Source: Rhodoferax sediminis (GTDB lineage: Bacteria; Pseudomonadota; Gammaproteobacteria; Burkholderiales; Burkholderiaceae_C). From it: a stretch of DNA of 64,000 nucleotides. Below the pieces are notes generated by a model. It was not told where the DNA came from. It saw nothing but the letters and a program-made list of their open reading frames with translations, and made no database searches. The translations under genes and the position numbers were made by a program. Where the stretch lies: positions 4,105,001-4,169,000 of the forward strand of contig NZ_CP035503.1 in NCBI RefSeq assembly GCF_006970865.1. The letters are read 5' to 3'. Below are positions 26,099-35,464 of the stretch, one piece after another; the stretch's first letter is position 1, and the number at the start of each line of letters is the position of its first letter.

Positions 26099-26144
26099 AG
26101 ACAGTTTAACATATAGACAGCCAAACTGTAAAGATTGTCTGTCT
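26099..26144. promoter_or_regulatory. Nested dyads upstream of marR, likely operator
   Basis: The stretch contains CAGTTT (26102-26107) facing AAACTG (26123-26128), and AGACAG (26099-26104) facing CTGTCT (26139-26144), within an AT-rich promoter-like region starting four bases before the marR ATG. Such nested inverted repeats fit MarR self-regulation. Confidence 0.55.
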
Positions 26145-26212
26145 AATTTACTTTACTATCCTGCGGTGGCGGTGGCATCGAGAGGAGTCAATTGTGGGCT
26201 GTGCGGTCACGG

Positions 26213-27157
26213 TCAGTCCCCCTCGCCCGGCGCGTACTCGCGCGCGGTGAAGGCGCTGGACGCGGCCAGTGCAGCGCGGCGCTCGGGATCCAGCGCCACC
26301 GGCGAGAACCCGTTGCCGTTGCCCTTGGCGATGGCGTGCAGCAAGGTGGCCAGCGGGTCGGTCTTTTGCTGGTTGTCCCGCTCGTACAGGCCCAGGTGCC
26401 GGGCCAGCTTCTCCAGCGCGTCCATCTTGGAGTGCATCAGCACCTCGATGCCGTACTTGCCCTGCCTGGCGCCGGCGTACAGCGCCAGCGCGCGCGCCGA
26501 CAGGGTGCGCGTATCGCCCAGCACGACACGGGCCTGCCCGTCACCGTGGCACTCGGGGCATCCGGTGTGCGGCGCCTTGATGGGGTTGTAGCCAATGCCG
26601 CCCTGCTCGTCCCAGTCCTCGATCGGCTTGCCGCTGTTCAAGTGCTTCTCGCGCTCGTTGTTGAACTCGGACAGGGTGCGCTGCAACTTGTGGCCTTCGC
26701 CCCAGCAGTAGCGGCAGCAGCCGACTTTCACCTGCACCAGGTCGCGGGCGTCGGCGATCATGATGTGCCAGGCCTCCAGCATCACGCGGTCGGCATCGAT
26801 CTGCGTGCGCTCCTGCTGCGCCTTGCGGGCGGCGGCGATGGCGCTCTGAATCTGAGGTTTTCTGAGGTACTCGTAAGCAAGTTCTGCCGCCGAGTTCGCC
26901 CGGTAGCCTGCCCGAATCGCCGCCTGCGTCCCGTTCAGGTCGATCATGTATTCGTCTACAAACTTCTGCTGCTTGGGCTTCAAGGTCAAGACATGCCTTG
27001 CGGGGTCGCCATCCTCATTGATGGCTGTACGCTTCATGGGTACCTTGGGACTGGACGTGGCAACGCCCGCAGCCTTGTGACGGGGTGCGAGCGCCGGTGC
27101 CTTCTGCGGGCGGGGTTTGGGGGGGATGGATTTTTTCCCCGTCGGTTTTGCTGCCAT
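26213..27157 (-). CDS. Phage terminase small subunit
   Basis: A 314-residue protein from ATG 27157. LKPKQQKFVDEYMIDLNGTQ followed by AAIRAGYRANSAAELAYEYL and RKPQIQSAIA is the classic TerS DNA-binding domain. The N-terminus is Lys/Pro-rich, and the middle has paired Cys motifs (CCRYCWGEGH, CPECHGDGQ). No large terminase, portal or capsid gene is present nearby. In phage satellites a lone TerS can redirect packaging; here it may instead be a prophage leftover. Confidence 0.85.
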   Translation of the reverse strand: MAAKPTGKKSIPPKPRPQKAPALAPRHKAAGVATSSPKVPMKRTAINEDGDPARHVLTLKPKQQKFVDEYMIDLNGTQAAIRAGYRANSAAELAYEYLRKPQIQSAIAAARKAQQERTQIDADRVMLEAWHIMIADARDLVQVKVGCCRYCWGEGHKLQRTLSEFNNEREKHLNSGKPIEDWDEQGGIGYNPIKAPHTGCPECHGDGQARVVLGDTRTLSARALALYAGARQGKYGIEVLMHSKMDALEKLARHLGLYERDNQQKTDPLATLLHAIAKGNGNGFSPVALDPERRAALAASSAFTAREYAPGEGD

Positions 27158-27215
27158 GCCCCGATGATTCCGGACCGTGGCCTGTGTGTCGAACCTTACA
27201 GGGGGTGCGGACGCA

Positions 27216-28787
27216 CTAACGATCCGGTACTTCACGCGCAAGCGCGGCAGCCAGTTCGACGCAAAGATGAAGCACTGCGTATGCTGCGCCAGCATCGATC
27301 GGCACCCCTTTCAGGTGTTGCCCGAAGTTACCAAAGGCATGCACCGCATTTATCAGGAAATAGGTTCCTCTCGTAACACGCTTGGCGCACGGAGCGCTAA
27401 TGCCTCCACCTGTCATGAGGTCGAGCAGGCGCAGTCGTTGGCCCCCGTCGGGGAACGTCGTCTCCCACTGGTTGACCCAGTCGCCCTCGTTACGCTTCCA
27501 GATTGCCATCCACTCGGAAGGTATCCGCTTGTCCGGAACCTCACCCTTCCAGATCAGCTCGAACGCCTGGTTCGCGATGCCACGGACGTTGCTGAGGAAC
27601 ACTTCCGGATGGTCGGGCAGGTCCTCGGTTCCACGTTCAAGGTAGCGTTTCAGCGCCGAGTCTATGCCGTTGAGCTGCCCGAGCCGGCGCTCCAGCACAC
27701 CCCTGAGATTCTTCTGGAAGGCATCGGCCGTGCCGAATAATCGCACAAGCGCACTGCCCTCGTTCGGCTGCTCCTCTAAGTACCTGCCAAGCAAGCGGCT
27801 CGGGCTTTGCAGCTTGTTTGCCGCTGCATGCACGAACCCGCGCTCGATCAGTGTCTCCGCGTCAGCGGCCGCGATACCGGTCCTTGCGACAGAGCCTTCG
27901 TCTAGAACTCGCCGAATGAGATCCTGGCAACAAGGGGGGCAGTCGATCCAGAGTGCATCCAGTTCGTCACGCACCGCCGGGAATGCACTGTCGCACGCGG
28001 CTTTCATGGCTTCGGGGCTCACGGCACCCGTTGTGCCCATCTCGCAAACGGCGTTGAGGACGCCGAGCATGAGTACCGGGAAGCCGTTGCTGGCATTCCA
28101 CAGCTCTGTTTGGGCGCCAGCCGCAAGCTGCTGTTCCGGCATCGTTGCCAGAACAGCCGTCAAGTCGTTCTCATCGAAGCAACCCACTCGCACTGGATTC
28201 GGTTCGAAGATGTTCCAAAAATCGCTGGTCTGAGCGTCTGGATGGCGGATCAAGTCGCGCAGCGTGCGACGACTGGCCGTCACCAGTCGCAGACTGGATT
28301 TGTGCGCCAGTTCTCGCAGCTGATCCCACAGGTTGCGCGTCAGCTGGCCGTTGGACAGCGGCTTGTCAAAGCCATCCATGATCGCCAGCACCTTGGCACT
28401 TTCGTCCTTCAGTGCGTTCAGTACCTCGGCAATGTCCTGGTAATGGTTGTCCTGAGTGTTCCTGAGATGATCAGCATAGTCGGGGTGGCTGGCCTTCAAT
28501 GCAGCGGAGAGCTCACGCGCCAGCCGTTGCATGAACAGCGCATCAGTTTCAGGTGTTTGATGGCCAAGATCCCACACGAGGACGGCCGAATAGGTTGAGC
28601 CCGCCTGCCGCAAGCGCGCAGCCAGTTCATGCAGGATCACTGTCTTGCCCGCAAACCTGGGTCCGACCACTTGCAGATGATCCGGAGTCGCCTTGGTCAA
28701 CGCGCCCGTCATCTTCTGCAGAATGGCTGCCCGCCCCAACATGGGGGGCACCGTCGTGCCCAGTATGGGAAATCGCCTCTCAGGCAT
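27216..28787 (-). CDS. Predicted AAA/STAND-type ATPase, last gene of the defence operon
   Basis: A 523-residue protein starting MPERRFPILGTTVPPMLGRA, a lead-in common to archaeal-type ORC/STAND ATPases. Walker A is GPRFAGKT (42-49), Walker B KVLAIMDGFDK (132-142), and a possible sensor is RLVTASRRTLRDLI. The C-terminal ~300 residues are helical with no recognised domain. Its ATG lies eight bases inside the end of the large fusion gene, so translation is coupled. It shares its general ATPase type with the C-terminal domain of that fusion, and the two may work as partners. Specific function unknown; a regulatory or effector ATPase in defence is inferred from context. Confidence 0.8.
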   Translation of the reverse strand: MPERRFPILGTTVPPMLGRAAILQKMTGALTKATPDHLQVVGPRFAGKTVILHELAARLRQAGSTYSAVLVWDLGHQTPETDALFMQRLARELSAALKASHPDYADHLRNTQDNHYQDIAEVLNALKDESAKVLAIMDGFDKPLSNGQLTRNLWDQLRELAHKSSLRLVTASRRTLRDLIRHPDAQTSDFWNIFEPNPVRVGCFDENDLTAVLATMPEQQLAAGAQTELWNASNGFPVLMLGVLNAVCEMGTTGAVSPEAMKAACDSAFPAVRDELDALWIDCPPCCQDLIRRVLDEGSVARTGIAAADAETLIERGFVHAAANKLQSPSRLLGRYLEEQPNEGSALVRLFGTADAFQKNLRGVLERRLGQLNGIDSALKRYLERGTEDLPDHPEVFLSNVRGIANQAFELIWKGEVPDKRIPSEWMAIWKRNEGDWVNQWETTFPDGGQRLRLLDLMTGGGISAPCAKRVTRGTYFLINAVHAFGNFGQHLKGVPIDAGAAYAVLHLCVELAAALAREVPDR

Positions 28788-31700
28788 TTTCTTCCTCCGC
28801 TTCCGTGCGGGCGCGGCTGGCCACCACGTCTGCATCCTGTTGTTGTTCGATCCAGTCCGCCATCAGCGGAATGGCCAAGCGATATTCACCATCGCCGATC
28901 TCCCCCGAGAATTCAATTAGCTCGAGCTCGCGCAGATAGCTCAGATCGGCATCCAAAGGTTCATCTTCGACATCCACGCCGACTTGAGCCAATTGCTCGT
29001 GCAGCGTGCCGAATCCGATGTGCGTTCCCTGCTTGAAGCTCCGCGCGCACAGCAACAAGATGAGCTGCCGGCGATGGCGGCCGGCCTCCGGGCCCAAGGC
29101 TGCGTAATCCCACAAGCTGGCGAAGTGCTCGTTGTCCCGCACCAGCCCATGGGCTGCGTCGTTAACCACACTCGCGGTGATCGACCTGCTCTTGGTCTGC
29201 ACCGCGTAGTCGAACACACGGTTGCACAGGCACTGCATCAGATAAGGGTGCCGTGCCGTGACCTCGATCACCCGCTCAATCGCTTCCTGAGAGAACGCCA
29301 GTTGATCACGCACGGGCTCGGTGACCACCTTGCGTGCGCTCTCCGTATCCAGTACTGTCACCGGGATGCTTGTTCCCAGACCATACAACGCAGACCAGTA
29401 TTCCTCGCGCAGTCGTTTCAGGCGGCGCGATCCTGTCAGGATCGCCGAGAACTTCGGGTAGGTCTGAATCAGGAAGCGGATGTTCTCCGGCACCTGGGGT
29501 GATGTCACTCCGTTGTCGATACCCTCCTGCAGCTTGTCAAACTCATCGAGCATCAGCACCAGGCCAATGCCCAAGGGCTCCAGAACGCTCAGCACCAGTT
29601 CCAGATACTCGCGGAAATCGGCAAATGGTGATTCGGCGCCGATGCCCTCACGGCAGGCCCGCGCTACACCCAACGGCGGCTTACCGGCGGCAAAGGTCTC
29701 GCCGTTGGGCAGCGGGACATCGATGCCCAGTTTGGTCAGCGCCGTGGCGATGCTGCGGGCGATCTCGCGAAACACCTCTGCCGTCGGCACACCTACGACT
29801 TTTGCAGCACCTTCGGCCCCTTGGAGGCTGGCATAGACAGCCAGCCAGCCCGGGATCGCGGAGCGCCCTTCCAAATGTTTGAGAATCGAAGTTTTGCCTG
29901 CCCGTCGATTGCCTTCGAGCAGTACAACGTTGCCGTGGGTCGCGATCTGCCGGCTGATCTTGCCAAGCAGTTCATCACGCCCATAAAAGACACTGTGGCC
30001 ATGCATCGGCTCCAGCGGGCTGCCGGTCACATAGGGGCTGCCACCCAGTTCAGCGGGCAACGAGTTGGCCGCTTTCTCGGGTTCGGCGACGCGGATCGCC
30101 AACTCGATTTCCCCCTCGACCATCGGCCCGGTCAGGACCCCTGCGCGCCAAAGCAGGCGCAATGACAGGTCGCCGCCTTGTTTGGATACGTCACCACGCA
30201 AATGGATGGGGAAAATGCCCCGCCCCCCGAGATAAGGAACCTCGACGATGCCCCAGTCTGGCTGCGTTTCCACACGCACATTGCGCAGTGGCAAAGGCCC
30301 TATGTTTTCCATCTCAACGGAGAACTCGGCGAAGCTACCCGCCTCCAGTGATCCCGGCGAGGTCCGCACCTGTAGCCCAACGGTATCGACCAGGTCCGCA
30401 ATGGCAGCGCGCAACCATTCCCGCAGACGCTCAGTAATGGCGCGTGCTTGCGATTCAGCGGGCCGGTGGCCCGTGGTCTGAATTAACACCGCCTGCACGG
30501 CTCGCTCGGCACTCTCCAGCACGTTGAGCAGCCCGGGGCTGGGCGGAATCTGGGCCACCCCTGCCATTGCCAGTAGAGTATGAGTGAGCGGCGTTAGCCA
30601 GCGGGCAGCCTGACTGCTCACCTGATCCTGATCCAGCCAACGCAACGAAGTGCTTGCCAGCGCAGCGACGGGTTCGAAGTGCGCCAGTGCTGGTGTGTCG
30701 TCCAGGCCGCCTATAAACTTGGGCACTTTGCCATCCAAATCGGCCAGCCAGTTGGCGAGGCGATCAGACTCGCTACTGTCCGTAGCCTGAGCCAGGAAAG
30801 TCAGTGCATCAGTGCCGAAATCGCGGAACTCGGCCGCAGCTCTGGCCTGTATCGGCAGGGCTGCCAACGGTATCGGAAGCTCATTCAGTACAGCCCGGTT
30901 GAGATGCTGAATCACGGCACCACGCGACTGCGCCGACAACCAGTTCTGACACGCCGGGCTAGCCAGATAGGCCAGCAAATATCCCGCATCGAGCCGATCT
31001 TGATCGGTACGCAGCACGTAGAGCCCATTCGCAGCGACGGCACCAACAGCGCCGTTGCGCACCAGCGCAGCCTTACCGATGGTGCCCGACTTGGATACCA
31101 GTACATCACCCGGCAGCAGTGCCCAGCGTTGTTCGAGGCTGGCTAGCTCCGGCCGTAACCAACTTGAGGTGCGTTCAACCTTGCCCTGGCTCAGGTCCCT
31201 AATGCGCACATAGCCCACGGCGCGCTCGAACGGTGGCTCGTCCAGTAAATCGGCCGACTTGATGGAGCGGCCCGCTGATACCTTGGCCACGGTCGACAGC
31301 GGCGCCACCAACCCGCTATCGCCCAACACGTCCTTGAGGCTGGCCAGCAGCTCGTCCAGTCCGCCTTTTTCACGGCGGCGCGGCGACAAGTCCCAGTCGG
31401 CCGCAGCCAACTGTTCCATACCCACGTCCCATACCGACCTCGCCAGCCCGCCTATGCCCGGCTCACCCTCCGGAGCGCCACCAGGTGGAAGTTCACGCGG
31501 CTTACGCAGTTCAGGGCGACGAACCTCGTCCGCCAATTGCGCCGCGATGGCGGCGTGGATCAGCGGCGCCTTGCGGCCTGAACGCTGCTCGAACAAAGGG
31601 GCAGCATCTACCATGCGAACCCGGCTCGTTCCGCCTTGCTTGCTCAACACCAGCAGGCTGCCCTTGACGCTGGTGTAGGGTGCAAAGGCGCCAGCGGGCA

Positions 31701-32769
31701 GCCCGATCACGGCTTCAACCTGCCCCTGTTCCAGCAGGGAGCGGCGCAACTCACGCTCTGCCCCACCACGAAACAGAAAACCCTCGGGCACGGCAATCAC
31801 CGCACGTCCGTGGGCCTTGAGCTGTGACAGCGCGTGCTGAATGAACAGACCCGTGCTGTCGTTGGTGGCAATGGCGAAGTGCTGGTAACGCCAAGGCTCG
31901 CGGCTGGTCTTGGCGCCGATGGGCGGGTTGGCCAGCACCACATCAAAGCCCTGGCGGCTGGGGCTGCTCAGCGACTCGCGCTCCAGGCTGTTGCCCAGCT
32001 CCAAGCGGGGCGCTTCGATACCCGCCAGCAGCATGCGCGTCAGACCGATCAGGAAAGCGCTGGCATTGATTTCGATACCCGCCACTTCCAGCAACGCACC
32101 CGGGCGACGCAGTTCGTTGCGGCTGCGCTCGGCCTGCTGCCAGGCCGCCACCAGAAAGTTGCCCGAGCCAAAGCACGGGTCGTACACGCGCTCGCCTGGC
32201 TGCGGGTTGGCTAATGCAGCGACGAGGCGGGCGATGTTGACCGGCGTAGCGTACTGGCCATCGTAGGGATCGCCGGTTTCAGCGATGGCCTGATCGAACA
32301 CATCCAGCAGCGCACGGCGCTCGCTCGGGGTTTCGAACGGCAGATCGGCCACCCACCGTACGAAGTCGTGTAGGTATACGAAATTCACTTTCAAAACGCG
32401 GCGCAGTGGCTCAGTTAGCGCGTGCAGATAGGCTGCCACAGGGTGCGCCGCATCGCCGCGCAGCCTTTCGACGTGCCGCGCCAGCTCCTGCAGCCGGTCG
32501 GCGATGGCTAGAGGGGATTCCAGACGCCCCCAGTGTCGCCACTGCAGCGGCCCAGGCAACAGCGGCTGGTAAGTTCGATCCTCAAAGACCGCCATCGCCT
32601 CCTGCTCCACATCCTGCAGGTCAGCCCAGCGCAGCAACAGAAAAGCGGCGAACACCTCGCGGATCAGCGACCTGGACTCGCTGGCGGGCATTTCGTTGCG
32701 CAGCACGTCCAAGGCGGCGACCCACTGGGAGGTGGCTTCGCGCAGGTGCTTGTCTTGCACGATGCTCAC
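28780..32769 (-). CDS. Fusion: type I methylase-like + specificity half-domain + ATPase (1329 residues)
   Basis: GTG start at 32769, overlapping the hsdS stop. Domains in order: HsdM N-terminal helical region (about 1-150); N6-adenine methylase fold (170-420) with motif I DPCFGSGNF (197-205) and motif IV NPPIG (281-285); one target-recognition half of an HsdS (488-650, VAPLSTVAKVSAGRSIKSAD, then LLPGDVLVSKSGTIGKAALV); a beta-sandwich region (800-895) like CARDB/Ig folds; an AAA/STAND ATPase (925-1200) with Walker A GNRRAGKT (953-960) and Walker B VLMLDEFD (1071-1078); and a C-terminal helical/winged region. The aromatic residue normal at the fourth place of NPP(Y/F/W) is Ile here, so methylation may be weak or lost. 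The neighbouring HsdM keeps NPPY. Possibly a DNA-sensing ATPase rather than a methylase. Confidence 0.88.
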   Translation of the reverse strand: MSIVQDKHLREATSQWVAALDVLRNEMPASESRSLIREVFAAFLLLRWADLQDVEQEAMAVFEDRTYQPLLPGPLQWRHWGRLESPLAIADRLQELARHVERLRGDAAHPVAAYLHALTEPLRRVLKVNFVYLHDFVRWVADLPFETPSERRALLDVFDQAIAETGDPYDGQYATPVNIARLVAALANPQPGERVYDPCFGSGNFLVAAWQQAERSRNELRRPGALLEVAGIEINASAFLIGLTRMLLAGIEAPRLELGNSLERESLSSPSRQGFDVVLANPPIGAKTSREPWRYQHFAIATNDSTGLFIQHALSQLKAHGRAVIAVPEGFLFRGGAERELRRSLLEQGQVEAVIGLPAGAFAPYTSVKGSLLVLSKQGGTSRVRMVDAAPLFEQRSGRKAPLIHAAIAAQLADEVRRPELRKPRELPPGGAPEGEPGIGGLARSVWDVGMEQLAAADWDLSPRRREKGGLDELLASLKDVLGDSGLVAPLSTVAKVSAGRSIKSADLLDEPPFERAVGYVRIRDLSQGKVERTSSWLRPELASLEQRWALLPGDVLVSKSGTIGKAALVRNGAVGAVAANGLYVLRTDQDRLDAGYLLAYLASPACQNWLSAQSRGAVIQHLNRAVLNELPIPLAALPIQARAAAEFRDFGTDALTFLAQATDSSESDRLANWLADLDGKVPKFIGGLDDTPALAHFEPVAALASTSLRWLDQDQVSSQAARWLTPLTHTLLAMAGVAQIPPSPGLLNVLESAERAVQAVLIQTTGHRPAESQARAITERLREWLRAAIADLVDTVGLQVRTSPGSLEAGSFAEFSVEMENIGPLPLRNVRVETQPDWGIVEVPYLGGRGIFPIHLRGDVSKQGGDLSLRLLWRAGVLTGPMVEGEIELAIRVAEPEKAANSLPAELGGSPYVTGSPLEPMHGHSVFYGRDELLGKISRQIATHGNVVLLEGNRRAGKTSILKHLEGRSAIPGWLAVYASLQGAEGAAKVVGVPTAEVFREIARSIATALTKLGIDVPLPNGETFAAGKPPLGVARACREGIGAESPFADFREYLELVLSVLEPLGIGLVLMLDEFDKLQEGIDNGVTSPQVPENIRFLIQTYPKFSAILTGSRRLKRLREEYWSALYGLGTSIPVTVLDTESARKVVTEPVRDQLAFSQEAIERVIEVTARHPYLMQCLCNRVFDYAVQTKSRSITASVVNDAAHGLVRDNEHFASLWDYAALGPEAGRHRRQLILLLCARSFKQGTHIGFGTLHEQLAQVGVDVEDEPLDADLSYLRELELIEFSGEIGDGEYRLAIPLMADWIEQQQDADVVASRARTEAEEENA

Positions 32770-33953
32770 AGCTCCCCGGCGAAGGCTTTGCGGAGGATGG
32801 CTTCGCGCATCCCTTGGCTTTCAGCCCTGGCAGCTTTCAATTCAGATACAAGCTGGTTCGCCTGCGCTTCGCGTTGTTCCATCTGGCCAAGCAACCGCTC
32901 TTGCACAGCAATGGTCGGCACCGAAAATGGAATCGAGCGCAAATTCTCAGAATTGATGTTGAACTGTCCAGCGGATGTGCGCCGACGGCTATCGATTTCT
33001 GATCGACCATTCGTGCTGTTCAAGAAATACGCGAGGTAACGCGGCAACACCTTTGTCTGATCAACACGAACACGGATCAGGTACGAGGCAAAGCCATAGG
33101 CCAGCTCTTGATTCCCTCCATCAAACACGGCGCAGCGTCCGACCAATTCACGGCTGCCGTTGGTTCGAACAAACAGCAGGTCGCCAGTCGAGAGACGAAC
33201 ACGTTCCGCATCGGCATCAATCAGATTGCAGTACTTCAGGTTGTCAAAATTCACCGCACCCCGAGCGACATTTGGGATACGCAAAATCGGCAAACCTTTC
33301 GGTTCGGAATGGCACTTCCGCGAGGTGCCGTACCTTGTTTCCATCGCAATTTCAGAGATGGTCATCAATGGGGCAATGCTCACTTGTGATGCGAAGACCT
33401 CGTTTAGCACGGAAGGCAGAACCGCGCTTGCTTCCTGAAACGTCTCCCGCCTAAGCCCGTTGATCTCCTCTACTCGCTCCATGCACTGCTTGATGCGGGC
33501 GACGATGCGGCGCTGTTCTGCGCGATCTGGATATGCGAAGTCGATTCCGCGAATCGACTTCGCAGACAGGTGCTTGACAGTCACGTAGGGGGTGGCGTCC
33601 TCGATCTGTTTGAGGTGGCTGTTGATGCCGAATCCAACAAATTCAGGATCGATATCTTCCGAAAAATCGATCAGCCGACAGACTCGTTGGTTCAGCAAAG
33701 CCTTATCGCCACGCCAAGTGTAGCAACGGAATTCACCGTCCATCCCAACTAGCAGATCGCCGCTGCGAACCACAAACCTTTGGTCATAGGTGCCGTTGTA
33801 TCGAACAACTGTTGCAGAGCCGTTCTTCAGGTCACGAATGCGGATTAAAGGTGCGCCCCCAGATTCCGAGAAGAGATCGGAGTCGAAGGCAAATCCGTTC
33901 TGTACATCAAGAAGCTCACCGAGCTTGCTCTTCTTCCAGCCGGCTGGTATCAC
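32766..33953 (-). CDS. hsdS: Type I restriction-modification specificity subunit
   Basis: A 395-residue HsdS with two target-recognition domains, each followed by a helical spacer: GWKKSKLGELLDVQNGFAFD to RRIVARIKQCMERVEEINGL, then ISEIAMETRYGTSRKCHSEP to LRSIPFSVPTIAVQERLLGQ. It defines the bipartite DNA target of the HsdRMS complex. The start is GTG at 33953, overlapping the hsdM stop (GTGA), and its own stop overlaps the next gene the same way. Confidence 0.94.
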   Translation of the reverse strand: MIPAGWKKSKLGELLDVQNGFAFDSDLFSESGGAPLIRIRDLKNGSATVVRYNGTYDQRFVVRSGDLLVGMDGEFRCYTWRGDKALLNQRVCRLIDFSEDIDPEFVGFGINSHLKQIEDATPYVTVKHLSAKSIRGIDFAYPDRAEQRRIVARIKQCMERVEEINGLRRETFQEASAVLPSVLNEVFASQVSIAPLMTISEIAMETRYGTSRKCHSEPKGLPILRIPNVARGAVNFDNLKYCNLIDADAERVRLSTGDLLFVRTNGSRELVGRCAVFDGGNQELAYGFASYLIRVRVDQTKVLPRYLAYFLNSTNGRSEIDSRRRTSAGQFNINSENLRSIPFSVPTIAVQERLLGQMEQREAQANQLVSELKAARAESQGMREAILRKAFAGEL

Positions 33954-35431
33954 AAGCCACTTTCCAGCAGCGTTTCGAGCTCGTCCAGCAACTCGGTGAT
34001 TCGAGCTTCCTTGGTCTTGATCGACTGCACCAGCTCCAGCGCCGGTCGATGCTCGTAATCATCGACCTTGTTCGGATTCTTGGCCGAGAGGTCATAGCCC
34101 TTGGCCACGATGTCGGCCAAGGGCACCGTCCAGGAGTTGTCGCCTTCCACACGGTCCTTCCACTTGGCTACGAAGTCGGGCAGCTGGTTGCCTGCAATCG
34201 GCTTGCGGGTCTGCTTGAGCTCAAAGCCGTCGTTGGCCAGGTCGTAATACCAGACAGACTCGGTGCCCGAGCCGTCTTGCGCGCGGTCGAAGAAGATCAC
34301 ATTGGTCTTGACGCCGGTGTAGGGCAGGAAGCAGCCTGCCGGCAGCGACAGGATGGTATGCACCTTGAACTGCTCCAGCAGCTCCTTGCGCACCTTCTGA
34401 TCCGGGCCGCCACGGAACAGCACACCCTCGGGGATGACCACTGCGGCGCGACCGTCTTTGGCCAGGTTGGCCATGATGTGCTGCAGGAACAGGCACTCGG
34501 TAGCGCTGGAGCGTACACGGAAGTTTGTTTGCAGCTCCTGCGCCATCTTGCCGCCATAGGGCGGGTTGGCAAGGATGACCCGGTACTTGTCCTTCTCGGC
34601 CACGTTCTGGCTGTGCACCTCTAACGTGTTGGTCAGCTCCAGATTGGCGCCCTCGATGCCGTGCAAGATCATGTTCATCGAGCCCAGCAGGTAGGTCAAT
34701 GGCTTGAGCTCCAGGCCAAAGAACGCCTTGTGCTGCAGGTCGTCGAGCTGCTTGCCGCTGAGGGTATTGTGATGGCGCAAGTAGTCGGCGGCTTCGCCCA
34801 GGAAACCCGCTGTACCAAAACAAGGGTCGTAAACATGCTCGCCGGGTTGCGGCTGCACTACCTGCACCATGGCGCGGATGATGTGGCGCTGAGTATAGAA
34901 CTCGCCGGCGTAGCCGGCTGAGTCGGCCGCCACGCGCTTGAGCAGGTCTTCGTAGATTTCCGACAACACGATGACATCGGTCTCGCTGGAGAAGTGGAGC
35001 TTGTCCACTTGCTGCACGACTTTGGCGAAGCTCACGCCCCGGCGGCTGTAGTTGCGCACGTTGTCGAAGATGCGGCGGAAGCGCTGCGCCAGCGCATCGT
35101 TGCCCAGGCCTTTGGCCGGGTCCGGGCTGGTGAGCTTGATCCACAGCTTGCCATCGACGAATTCGAGCATCTCGTCGGGGTGGTCGGTGTCTTTCGCCCA
35201 GTGGCTCCAGGCGTAGTCACCCGTCAGGCGGCGCTCATAGGGCGTGTCGTCGAAGGCGGCCTCTTGCTCCTTGCGCGTTTCGGTTTCGTCGAAGGCCTTG
35301 AGGAAAAACAGCCAGGCGAGTTGCTCGACATAGTTGCGGGCATCCACGCCCTCAGCGTTGAGCTGGTCGCAGGCGTTCTTGACGATCTGCTGCACTTCCT
35401 GGCGGCGGTGATCGGAGTTGTTTTCGGTCAT
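33950..35431 (-). CDS. hsdM: Type I restriction-modification DNA methylase subunit
   Basis: A 493-residue N6-adenine methyltransferase. HsdM_N helical domain (1-150, NYVEQLAWLFFLKAFDETET), then the methylase core with motif I DPCFGTAGF (202-210) and catalytic NPPYGG (289-294), both intact. With HsdS it modifies host DNA at the recognition site and is the methylase core of the restriction complex. It starts 33 bases after hsdR ends. Confidence 0.95.
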   Translation of the reverse strand: MTENNSDHRRQEVQQIVKNACDQLNAEGVDARNYVEQLAWLFFLKAFDETETRKEQEAAFDDTPYERRLTGDYAWSHWAKDTDHPDEMLEFVDGKLWIKLTSPDPAKGLGNDALAQRFRRIFDNVRNYSRRGVSFAKVVQQVDKLHFSSETDVIVLSEIYEDLLKRVAADSAGYAGEFYTQRHIIRAMVQVVQPQPGEHVYDPCFGTAGFLGEAADYLRHHNTLSGKQLDDLQHKAFFGLELKPLTYLLGSMNMILHGIEGANLELTNTLEVHSQNVAEKDKYRVILANPPYGGKMAQELQTNFRVRSSATECLFLQHIMANLAKDGRAAVVIPEGVLFRGGPDQKVRKELLEQFKVHTILSLPAGCFLPYTGVKTNVIFFDRAQDGSGTESVWYYDLANDGFELKQTRKPIAGNQLPDFVAKWKDRVEGDNSWTVPLADIVAKGYDLSAKNPNKVDDYEHRPALELVQSIKTKEARITELLDELETLLESGL

Positions 35432-35464
35432 GTCGGTTCCTGTTGTTCTTCTGGGCCGGCCGCA

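Noticed and set aside
26213..27157. Complete prophage
   Set aside because: Only a terminase small subunit and replication genes are present; no portal, capsid, tail or lysis genes were found.
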